Assembly: GCA_964574395.1 (NCBI GenBank) | Contig: CAZNNL010000068.1 | Location: forward strand, 1-8,654 | Length of the DNA: 8,654 nt | Direction of reading: 5' to 3' | Source of the DNA: JAXGQD01 sp964574395 | Lineage (GTDB): Bacteria > Bacillota > Clostridia > Saccharofermentanales > Fastidiosipilaceae | In this document: one piece after another, positions 1 to 5,667 of the stretch | Layout of the letters: each line of letters opens with the position of its first letter | Position numbering within the stretch: the first letter of the stretch is position 1 | Position numbers and translations under genes: made by a program | Notes under the pieces: generated by a model | What the model saw: the letters and a program-made list of their open reading frames with translations, nothing else | Told to the model about the DNA's origin: nothing | Databases searched by the model: none

Positions 1-2
1 GC

Positions 3-947
3 ATGAAGCTCTTGTCGCCGTTTTTCGAGGCACAAGAGATTGAAGAAGATTTGCGCAATCTGGATTTCGAGACGCTAGCAACGGGAACAGGTATCTATTA
101 TGCGGCGCCGTATTTGTGTTTTATGGATAATAAACAGAGGCGATTCGAGATTTTGCCACAAGGATTCGTGCGTTATATCTTCTTTGCTGAATCTATTCCT
201 CTTGAAGATGATGCGACTAGCTATGGTCCAGAATTTAGGCGACATGAATACTATTTTGTTTTAAGTACCGGCCAGTGGTTTAACTATACCGTTCCCCTAC
301 AGCACCCTGATCAGGAAATAATTACTAGAGATAATATTTCGCTGGTCATTGAGAAACAGAAACGTTTGCAATTGCGATTCCATGAAATATTTAGGGAACG
401 TTTCGCAGAATTTAAGGAAGATGACAGGCAATTCTACTTTGTTTATTCCCAAAAAAAGCAGGCACTAGAAGACGCTTTTATCGAGAATCAAAAGCTGCGT
501 ACGAAACAGGAAATATTGACGCACTTTCAGGAGTTTCTGCCCACTAAGATCTTTCAACAAGATAAAGAAGAGGCGGCACAAATCAAAGCAGAGCAAAAAC
601 GCATCTTGGAGAAAAATTCACGTTTTTGGGTAATTTGGTTCGTGCTTTTTTCACTTAACGCATATAACGAAATTATTGGCAATTCCGCTTATTACAGTAG
701 CTTGCGGTCTTTTGCCAAACCCGCCTATTTAGTCATCACGGCATTTCTAATACTAAAATATATCTACGAAATAATTTTCATTCTAAGGCAACGGTTTACT
801 GCAGCACGAGCAGAAAAAGATGCTGGTTTTTGGCAAAAAGGCTGGCTCATTTGGAATTGTAAACCTTGGTACTCCATTGTCTTTCGTATCTTGGTCGTTG
901 CATTTTTTGCCTACACCTATTTTTACCTGGCGTCTCTGCTCAGATAA
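3..947 (+). CDS. Uncharacterised protein with three C-terminal membrane helices (start may lie outside the window)
   Basis: I do not recognise this protein. From the ATG at base 3 it has 314 residues. Residues 1-145 look like a soluble, aromatic-rich, mostly beta domain. Residues about 150-205 are charged and probably helical or coiled-coil, rich in Lys, Glu and Gln. Three hydrophobic segments follow at about 207-225, 240-262 and 288-312, the last ending almost at the C-terminus (SLLR). No signal peptide, catalytic motif or metal-binding cluster is visible. The overall plan (soluble N-terminal domain, helical linker, membrane anchor) would suit a membrane-bound sensor or scaffold, but that is only a guess. 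Only two bases precede the ATG, so neither a ribosome binding site nor a longer N-terminus can be judged. The gene converges on merR, with 26 bases between the two stop codons. Confidence 0.7.
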   Translation: MKLLSPFFEAQEIEEDLRNLDFETLATGTGIYYAAPYLCFMDNKQRRFEILPQGFVRYIFFAESIPLEDDATSYGPEFRRHEYYFVLSTGQWFNYTVPLQHPDQEIITRDNISLVIEKQKRLQLRFHEIFRERFAEFKEDDRQFYFVYSQKKQALEDAFIENQKLRTKQEILTHFQEFLPTKIFQQDKEEAAQIKAEQKRILEKNSRFWVIWFVLFSLNAYNEIIGNSAYYSSLRSFAKPAYLVITAFLILKYIYEIIFILRQRFTAARAEKDAGFWQKGWLIWNCKPWYSIVFRILVVAFFAYTYFYLASLLR

Positions 948-973
948 TTTTCAAAACACGCCTATTTTACGCA

Positions 974-1822
974 TCACGCTCTACAAAGCACAGGAATCTG
1001 AAGGCGGATGTACATTTCGCGGTGTGTTTTGCCAAGCATGGGTAAATCACTTATGACCTCACACAAATAGTCCCCCACCATTTGGTATTGCTGTTCTTGG
1101 CAAAAATCCAGCAGCCTATGCGCATACGTCTGCTCTTTTTCAAATTGATCGCAATACATGCATAAGTAAAGATGGGCTGGCAAAACAGTCAACTCGCTAT
1201 CCTCAAACACCCCTTTTTCCGCGAACACAAACAACTCCGTGGAATAAAAATGGCGTTTCAACAAATCCGCTTTTCTCCAGATCGAACCGACTTTGCTAAA
1301 GTAAAACGAAGGCAATTTGCGCTTGCTTAAATCATGTTTTAATTTCCGTAGCAAGCGCTCGTAAACTAAGTGGTCGTAGTCATAAAAATTGACTTCCGTA
1401 TTGACGGAATAGAGCCTTCGTTCCGGAATATATTCAAGCACTATGCTGCCATCTGCGGGAGATGCGACGTAGCGATGATAACTTTCTATACTGCGTTCGA
1501 TAAAACGGATCTGGGTTTTTTGCTGCTCAACTTGCTCAATTAACTCATGTTTTTTGAGCGCCAGCGTGCTCATTAAATCTGCAATTTCTGGATTTTCTAA
1601 GTGATGTTGAATCTCATTGAGCGAAAAGCCCAAGCTTTGTAAATATAAAATCATATCCAGTTGGGCGCACTGTTGCCATTCGTAGTAACGGTAGCCAGTC
1701 TTTTTATCGCGTGAACTAGGTTTGAGCAAACCACAACGATCATAATGACGTAGTGTTTCTGTCGTCACTTGATTCACTTCCGCCATCTGGCTGATACTAA
1801 GTCTTTCTTTGGCAAAATCCAT
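974..1822 (-). CDS. MerR-family transcriptional regulator with a C-terminal effector-binding-like domain
   Basis: This is probably a ligand-responsive activator of the MerR family (BltR/BmrR-like layout), 282 residues from the chosen ATG. Residues 7-50 form the N-terminal winged helix-turn-helix: LSISQMAEVNQVTTETLRHYDRCGL, written here as LSISQMAEV followed by TTETLRHYDRCGLL, then the wing around GYRYY. Residues about 85-118 are the dimerising coiled coil. Residues about 127-278 resemble the multidrug-binding/GyrI-like effector domain, starting near IPERRLYSV and ending near MYIRLQIPV. The cysteines are scattered (C30, C52, C221, C224, C241, C254, C280) and do not form a clear metal site, so an organic ligand is likelier than a metal. 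A TTG start eight codons upstream is possible, but the ATG at 1822 is preferred because it starts right at the domain and follows a G-rich stretch (GGGGT). It lies downstream of the dehydrogenase gene on the same strand. The family call is firm; the ligand is unknown. Confidence 0.9.
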   Translation of the reverse strand: MDFAKERLSISQMAEVNQVTTETLRHYDRCGLLKPSSRDKKTGYRYYEWQQCAQLDMILYLQSLGFSLNEIQHHLENPEIADLMSTLALKKHELIEQVEQQKTQIRFIERSIESYHRYVASPADGSIVLEYIPERRLYSVNTEVNFYDYDHLVYERLLRKLKHDLSKRKLPSFYFSKVGSIWRKADLLKRHFYSTELFVFAEKGVFEDSELTVLPAHLYLCMYCDQFEKEQTYAHRLLDFCQEQQYQMVGDYLCEVISDLPMLGKTHREMYIRLQIPVLCRA

Positions 1823-1856
1823 CTCACTACCCCAAACAAACAACAAACAATAACAA

Positions 1857-1900
1857 AACCGTCCAGGATGTGCTTGTAGTATAGCATCTCTCGGACGGTT
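1857..1900 (-). promoter_or_regulatory. Long inverted repeat with an embedded -10-like box ahead of merR
   Basis: The arms AACCGTCC (1857-1864) and GGACGGTT (1893-1900) are a perfect 8-bp inverted repeat. Inside it a second, imperfect pair (GATGCT and AGCACATC on the minus strand) could extend the hairpin. The minus-strand sequence TATACT (1878-1883) sits at the exact centre and matches a -10 box for merR, but no convincing -35 box is found at normal spacing. On the minus strand the repeat is followed by TTTTGTTATTG, so in a transcript from the dehydrogenase gene, whose stop is about 77 bases upstream, it could fold as a weak terminator. Terminator, operator or both: the sequence alone does not decide. 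Confidence 0.45.
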
Positions 1901-1976
1901 ATTTTGATTAATGATTATTTTTTACCGAATTTAACGGTGCTTAATTAATCTAATCATTTGTTCCTTCGACTATAAC

Positions 1977-3011
1977 TTAATCGATATAATGTTGCGCTGG
2001 ATAGGCCAAGTACTGAGGAGGCGCAATTTGATCGACAGTCACATAACCCGGAGGCGCTGCGAGCAAATCAGGAATACGATTAACGATCGTTGCACAGGTG
2101 TGTTCTACGGTCGCGGGTTTTTCGACGAAGAATTTCGTTTCTGGTTCGCCGCTAATTTTCCAGTCGCACATATCGCCGTCGTTTGGTCCGTAAACTTTGC
2201 CAATACATTGGGTCTCAATGATCGGACCTTGGAAAGTTTCGGTCGTCACAACCGCGCTCATGCCAATGCAATCACCTTTTGGAATGACGCGACCTAAGGT
2301 TTCTGACATAAGATCTTCGTCATAGAAGTAAGGAACGCACTTTTGCGTCTGGGATTTAATGGTCCAACCCATTAGGTTACACAACGCTTCGTTGGAGTTC
2401 CAAACATAAGCCGGCTCTAAACTTTCTGGGTGAGCTAGGGTTTTCTCAAATTCTTCAGCCGTCAGGCCTGCGCCGTGCGCTTCTGCCAATGCCAAACCAT
2501 AATCTTCCACGTTGTAGCTAACAGCACCTTCGATTTTATCGATGCGTTGGACACCACCTGCGACTGTCCCAATAAGGTGTATCCAGTAGATGTCTTGCAT
2601 GCCTGCACCCATAATCGTGCAGCCGTTTTCTTTCGCGATACGATCTAGTTTATTGGTCAAGGCCGGAGCTGTTGTCCAAGGATAAATTGCTTCTTCGCAA
2701 GTCGTAATCACATTGATGCCGCGCTCGGCACATTTAATGAATGGCTCATCCATATCATTCATGAAACTGAGTAGCATGAGGATAGCTAAATCTGCATCGC
2801 AATTGTCAAGAACTGCATCTGCGTCATCAGAGATGATGACTCCTGTTTTGAAACCAAGTTCGGCAAAATCACCCACATCCATCCCAACAACCTCAGGATT
2901 GATATCAATCGCGCCAACCACTTCAATTCCTTTTTCGTAGAGATAACGCAAGGTATATTTCGCCATCTTTCCACAACCGTACTGGACCACACGAATCTTC
3001 TGTCTGTTCAT
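1977..3011 (-). CDS. NAD(P)-dependent dehydrogenase of the dihydrodipicolinate-reductase-like family, similar to 2,4-diaminopentanoate dehydrogenase
   Basis: A 344-residue oxidoreductase. Residues 6-36 form the first beta-alpha-beta unit of a Rossmann fold: a glycine motif G12-C-G14-K-M-A17 and then an acidic residue (D36 in GAIDINPE) at the end of the second strand, where the cofactor ribose usually binds. The TTCEEAIYPW segment at about 103-112 resembles the region of 2,4-diaminopentanoate dehydrogenases that follows the Rossmann domain. The length of about 345 residues also fits that family better than true dihydrodipicolinate reductases (about 250-270). The known relatives oxidatively deaminate 2,4-diaminopentanoate in ornithine fermentation. 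However, no ornithine aminomutase or thiolase genes lie in this window, and the following GAGMQDIYWI segment differs from what I recall in characterised members, so the substrate is open. AAAGGAG lies six bases before the ATG. The gene has its own promoter. Confidence 0.8.
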   Translation of the reverse strand: MNRQKIRVVQYGCGKMAKYTLRYLYEKGIEVVGAIDINPEVVGMDVGDFAELGFKTGVIISDDADAVLDNCDADLAILMLLSFMNDMDEPFIKCAERGINVITTCEEAIYPWTTAPALTNKLDRIAKENGCTIMGAGMQDIYWIHLIGTVAGGVQRIDKIEGAVSYNVEDYGLALAEAHGAGLTAEEFEKTLAHPESLEPAYVWNSNEALCNLMGWTIKSQTQKCVPYFYDEDLMSETLGRVIPKGDCIGMSAVVTTETFQGPIIETQCIGKVYGPNDGDMCDWKISGEPETKFFVEKPATVEHTCATIVNRIPDLLAAPPGYVTVDQIAPPQYLAYPAQHYID

Positions 3012-3062
3012 AGAAAACTCCTTTCACATTAGATGCACTAGCTACTTATATATCTATATGTG

Positions 3063-3093
3063 AGTATAAACCTTGGTCCAGCACAAAAGTCAA
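3063..3093 (-). promoter_or_regulatory. MerR-type promoter and operator of the dehydrogenase gene
   Basis: On the minus strand TTGACT (3088-3093) and TATACT (3063-3068) form good -35 and -10 boxes, separated by 19 bases instead of 17. A stretched spacer of 19-20 bp is the hallmark of promoters activated by MerR-family proteins, which twist the DNA to realign the boxes. The spacer and flanks contain a 21-bp imperfect dyad: ACTTTTG (3084-3090) and CCAAGGT (3070-3076) on the minus strand, separated by seven bases, with five of seven positions complementary. The right arm running into the -10 box (CCAAGGTTTATACT) looks like known MerR-family operators. The -35 box overlaps the acpS stop codon. 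Transcription would start near 3056, leaving a leader of about 45 bases. Confidence 0.7.
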
Positions 3094-3467
3094 GCAGTGA
3101 TTAAAATGACGCAACTTGCGATGACAAAACCAGAATCGTGGCTGATGCTAACGGAGATTGAGGAGCCACCTAGTTCTTCGTAAATGACTAACGCCTGACC
3201 GCTTAAAACGACCGAAGGGGCGCCCCAGCGATCGGGAAGGACGGAGACGTCGCGGAGGGTGATGCCGTTTTGCCAAAAGCCTGTGCCTAATGCCTTGAGA
3301 ACCGCTTCTTTCGCAGCGAAACGACCGGCCATTTTTTCCACCACACCCATGCAGTGTGCAAGCTCATCTGGGGTCAGAATTTTTTTAGCGAATGCATCCC
3401 CATGCTTATCAAACGCTTTGGCAAAACGCTCAATATTTAGTATGTCTACACCATTTTTTATCTGCAT
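3090..3467 (-). CDS. acpS: Holo-[acyl-carrier-protein] synthase
   Basis: AcpS moves the 4'-phosphopantetheine arm from coenzyme A to a serine of apo-ACP, switching on the carrier for fatty acid synthesis in the cytoplasm. The protein has 125 residues, the usual AcpS length. It shows the N-terminal GVDIL motif, with the Mg-binding Asp at residue 8, and the signature GRFAAKEAVLKALGTG at about 48-63, with the second metal-binding acidic residue at Glu54. The C-terminal strand pair has SISVSISHD, with His110. The ATG at 3467 is chosen over a TTG at 3479 because GAGG lies six bases before it and because the protein then begins like other AcpS proteins. The gene starts eight bases after the dnaI-like stop, so the two are very probably cotranscribed. 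Its stop codon overlaps the -35 box of the next gene. Confidence 0.95.
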   Translation of the reverse strand: MQIKNGVDILNIERFAKAFDKHGDAFAKKILTPDELAHCMGVVEKMAGRFAAKEAVLKALGTGFWQNGITLRDVSVLPDRWGAPSVVLSGQALVIYEELGGSSISVSISHDSGFVIASCVILITA

Positions 3468-3473
3468 TTGGCG

Positions 3474-3477
3474 CCTC
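3474..3477 (-). promoter_or_regulatory. acpS ribosome binding site overlapping the dnaI-like stop
   Basis: GAGG on the minus strand lies six bases before the ATG at 3467 and shares bases with the TGA stop of the upstream gene (3476-3478). It favours the ATG over the upstream TTG and suggests that acpS translation is coupled to that of the helicase loader gene. Confidence 0.6.
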
Positions 3478-4483
3478 AACTCTTGCGTTTTTTTACCCGA
3501 AGGTCAGAACCGATAAAGGCGTAGGTCTGAAATGTTCCGGCGATTCTTGAATAAATACGTTCTTCATAACGCTCCTTCAATTGCCTTAAATCCATATTAG
3601 TAGTCAGCAAAATCGGCTTCTTACTGCGCTCACGCTGGTTCAGCAGAGATAAAAAATCACCCGCCGAATGGGCATCCATCGCTTCGGTACCCAGATCATC
3701 AATAAGCAGAAAATCACAATAATTCAATTGCCGCGTACTGGCAGAAAGTTGCTCCATACGCTCAGAATTAGGGTTATAACTATTAGATAAGACGCGATAT
3801 TCCGAAAAAATCCGCATCAATTGGGGAGCACTCAAGATCATCACGCTATAGCCCGCCTCACGCAGAGCCTTTGCTATACACAAAGCAAGAAAGGTTTTCC
3901 CGGTACCGGTAATTCCATTAAAGAGCAGATTGGGTCGCTCCAATGACCGTGCATGTCTAGAAAAACTTTCGACATAATTTTCCATACGTAACTTGAGCGC
4001 CTGCATGCGCCGTTTTGGACTCGCATTGAAATCTTCCGAATCTTCGAAAAGCTCTAAATCGAACTTGTCAAATCCCACTTCTCCCAAAGGATCCTCATCA
4101 GTCGACGTATTCCAAATGCTTGCCAAGGCCTGCGGATAACAGTCTGGGCAAGGCTTATTCGCTATATACCCATAATCATGGCAAAACGCACACCGATACA
4201 CGATAGGCGCATAGTCTTCGGCTAAACCTAAACGCTGCAATAGCATGCTCCGTTTAGCCACTAATGCATCAAACTTAGTATTTGCAGTGCTCTGCTCGCC
4301 AGCGCTTTCTAGAGCTGAGCGTAAGCGGTTAAAGCCTTCGGCTACTATCTCTTCTTCGACCAAAGCAAGTTCGGGGTGTGCTGCCCAAATTTTAGACTTG
4401 AGAACTGAGGCTGTCTCAGCTGCCTCATCGCGTAAGACAGCATAATAAAGGCGGATTTCCTCGTTGATGCGTTTATTTGGCAT
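3476..4483 (-). CDS. dnaI: DnaI/DnaC-type replicative helicase loader, AAA+ ATPase
   Basis: Probably the ATPase that delivers the replicative DnaB-type helicase to the origin or to stalled forks, 335 residues. The N-terminal part (about 1-125) ends in a likely zinc site with Cys98, Cys101, Cys112 and Cys115 (CAFC then CPDC), in the region that contacts the helicase in Firmicute loaders. The C-terminal AAA+ domain has Walker A GITGTGKT (190-197), Walker B FLLIDDLGTE (258-267), a sensor-1-like LLTTNMD (292-298), and a conserved EERIYSRI stretch (308-314 and just before) carrying the likely arginine finger. The ATG overlaps the end of the dnaD-like gene by 11 bases and is preceded by AGGGGA, so the two are translationally linked. 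The closest alternative is a phage or IS21 IstB-like loader, but the zinc site and the DnaD neighbour argue for the chromosomal primosome protein. In many clostridial genomes it is named dnaC. Confidence 0.92.
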   Translation of the reverse strand: MPNKRINEEIRLYYAVLRDEAAETASVLKSKIWAAHPELALVEEEIVAEGFNRLRSALESAGEQSTANTKFDALVAKRSMLLQRLGLAEDYAPIVYRCAFCHDYGYIANKPCPDCYPQALASIWNTSTDEDPLGEVGFDKFDLELFEDSEDFNASPKRRMQALKLRMENYVESFSRHARSLERPNLLFNGITGTGKTFLALCIAKALREAGYSVMILSAPQLMRIFSEYRVLSNSYNPNSERMEQLSASTRQLNYCDFLLIDDLGTEAMDAHSAGDFLSLLNQRERSKKPILLTTNMDLRQLKERYEERIYSRIAGTFQTYAFIGSDLRVKKRKS

Positions 4484-5498
4484 GCGCGCTGTCCCCTAGG
4501 CTTAGTTCTTCATCCGAAAATTGTTCGTAAAGCGAGGCAATTTCAGCGTCGTCGTACTGCCTTTGCGTAAAGCCACCGAAACCACCTCTCGATGTTCCGG
4601 TAGTAGCAGCTGAGCGCTTCTGCCTATACGCAGCGCTACGTGCCTCTTCATACGCCTTAATTTCAGCAACCGTCTTTAGTCCGGCGGCATGCCAGTCTTC
4701 GAGAAAGCGATTGTAATAGTTAAGATTTGGATTAGAGGTTCTAACGGAATTGTCCAAGGCCAGGCTGATGATAGGAAAATCGAAACCTAGATCAACATGC
4801 CAATGTTTGACCATTTCGGTATCAGGTTCAGTCATGCTGCGGTTGAGCTTTTTGCCAACACGCTTAGACAAACGCTTAATCACGTCGCGACGCTTGGAAA
4901 AAGATTGCAATTCAGCATAGGTGCGCACGCCATTTTCATGCCAAGCAAGCGCAATCCCCTTGATGTACTTGTACTGATTCAGCATATTCTTCGCCATCGC
5001 TTCACTAAACAGAGCGTAAACAATTTCCGGCTCAAAACCAAAGCTGTGCAGACACTCGTCAATGATGCGCGCTTGGCTGATGCCCATCATACCGTGGTAG
5101 AACGTCTCACTAATTTGCTGCATTAGCTCGGTTTTGAATTCCTCATTCAGTAACTGCTTCAAACCTTCCGATAATTCAGGCTCTTGATTTGTCGTAAATT
5201 GCCGCTGCAATTCCAGTTCTTTCAAATCGTTGAGTAAAAATTTATCCCCGGTACTCAGCAGAGAAATCACTTTATGCTGTGCCAAGTCGAGCAAAGCAGT
5301 CTTAAATTGTTCCTCGCTCATTGCCAAATGCGTGAGCAAATCCGCACTACTCAGCTTAACGTGATTCAAACTCACATGTTTCGCATAAATATAAACCTTG
5401 ACCGCTTCAGGGCTTAAAAGAGGCAGATAATCCGTGATAAAAATATTGGGAATCAACACGTCGCTCATCCAAAGCTTTTGTGTTTCTTCAATTCTCAT
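4473..5498 (-). CDS. dnaD: DnaD-like replication initiation protein with two DnaD (DDBH2) domains
   Basis: A primosome component that binds and remodels DNA at the origin and helps recruit the helicase loader, 341 residues. Residues about 10-95 form the N-terminal winged-helix part (IPNIFITDYLPLLSPEAVKVY is typical, split here at IPNIF and LLSPEAVKVY). Two copies of the DDBH2 domain follow. The first ends with YKYIKGIALAWHENGVRT (176-193), the second with YYNRFLEDWHAAGLKT (261-276); both keep the Y-x3-I/F-x4-W type pattern. The tail (about 285-341) is low in complexity, with a Gly-rich patch (GGFGGF) and an acidic stretch. The ATG at 5498 is chosen over a GTG at 5549 and an ATG at 5522 because a near-perfect GGAGGTGA precedes it by the right distance. 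Two DDBH2 domains in tandem also occur in the DnaB/DnaD group of Firmicutes, so DnaB (Bacillus sense) is an alternative name. Confidence 0.88.
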   Translation of the reverse strand: MRIEETQKLWMSDVLIPNIFITDYLPLLSPEAVKVYIYAKHVSLNHVKLSSADLLTHLAMSEEQFKTALLDLAQHKVISLLSTGDKFLLNDLKELELQRQFTTNQEPELSEGLKQLLNEEFKTELMQQISETFYHGMMGISQARIIDECLHSFGFEPEIVYALFSEAMAKNMLNQYKYIKGIALAWHENGVRTYAELQSFSKRRDVIKRLSKRVGKKLNRSMTEPDTEMVKHWHVDLGFDFPIISLALDNSVRTSNPNLNYYNRFLEDWHAAGLKTVAEIKAYEEARSAAYRQKRSAATTGTSRGGFGGFTQRQYDDAEIASLYEQFSDEELSLGDSAHAK

Positions 5499-5500
5499 GG

Positions 5501-5512
5501 CCTCACCTCCCC
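5501..5512 (-). promoter_or_regulatory. Strong Shine-Dalgarno site that decides the dnaD-like start
   Basis: The minus strand reads GGGGAGGTGAGG. It contains GGAGGTGA, a perfect match to the 16S rRNA 3' end, with GGAGG seven bases before the ATG at 5498. The upstream in-frame GTG (5549) and ATG (5522) have no comparable site. Confidence 0.8.
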
Positions 5513-5573
5513 TTCTATTCATAGGATAATTTTGGCAAAACCAAGCCACCCTTGTGAAATTTCGTGTCTTATA

Positions 5574-5602
5574 AGATTAAGTCCAAACGGTGATAAAGTC
5601 AA
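5574..5602 (-). promoter_or_regulatory. Candidate promoter of the dnaD-dnaI-acpS cluster
   Basis: On the minus strand TTGACT (5597-5602), a good -35 box, lies 17 bases before TAATCT (5574-5579), which is only a fair -10 box. The -35 box begins in the T-run of the nifJ terminator. It is placed sensibly for a separate transcript, because a strong terminator lies just upstream, but the -10 match is weak. Confidence 0.35.
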
Positions 5603-5635
5603 AAAATCGACCGCCACTTTTGGTGACGGCCGATT
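5601..5635 (-). terminator. Intrinsic terminator of nifJ
   Basis: On the minus strand the arms at 5623-5635 and 5605-5617 form a 13-bp stem with two G-U pairs around a five-base loop (CAAAA). A run of six T follows, counting the two closing the stem. It begins about 32 bases after the nifJ stop codon. It should end the nifJ transcript and separate it from the replication gene cluster. Confidence 0.9.
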
Positions 5636-5667
5636 CTCAGTTTTCAGCTAAGCGTTTATTTTAAGAC

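Noticed and set aside
820..1056. 78-codon + strand open frame overlapping the end of the membrane protein gene and of merR
   Set aside because: It is out of frame with the membrane protein and antisense to merR over much of its length; its composition does not look like a real protein, and no start signal is evident.
1931..1945. Short inverted repeat near ACCGAATTTAACGGT downstream of the dehydrogenase gene
   Set aside because: Only four clean base pairs, and no T-run follows on the minus strand, so it does not make a terminator.
1989..2297. 102-codon + strand open frame opposite the dehydrogenase gene
   Set aside because: It is antisense to conserved dehydrogenase sequence, shows no domain and has no good ribosome binding site.
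3476..4483. Possibility that the AAA+ loader is an IS21 IstB protein from a mobile element
   Set aside because: It has an N-terminal Cys4-type zinc site, a dnaD-like gene upstream, and no transposase or terminal repeats nearby.
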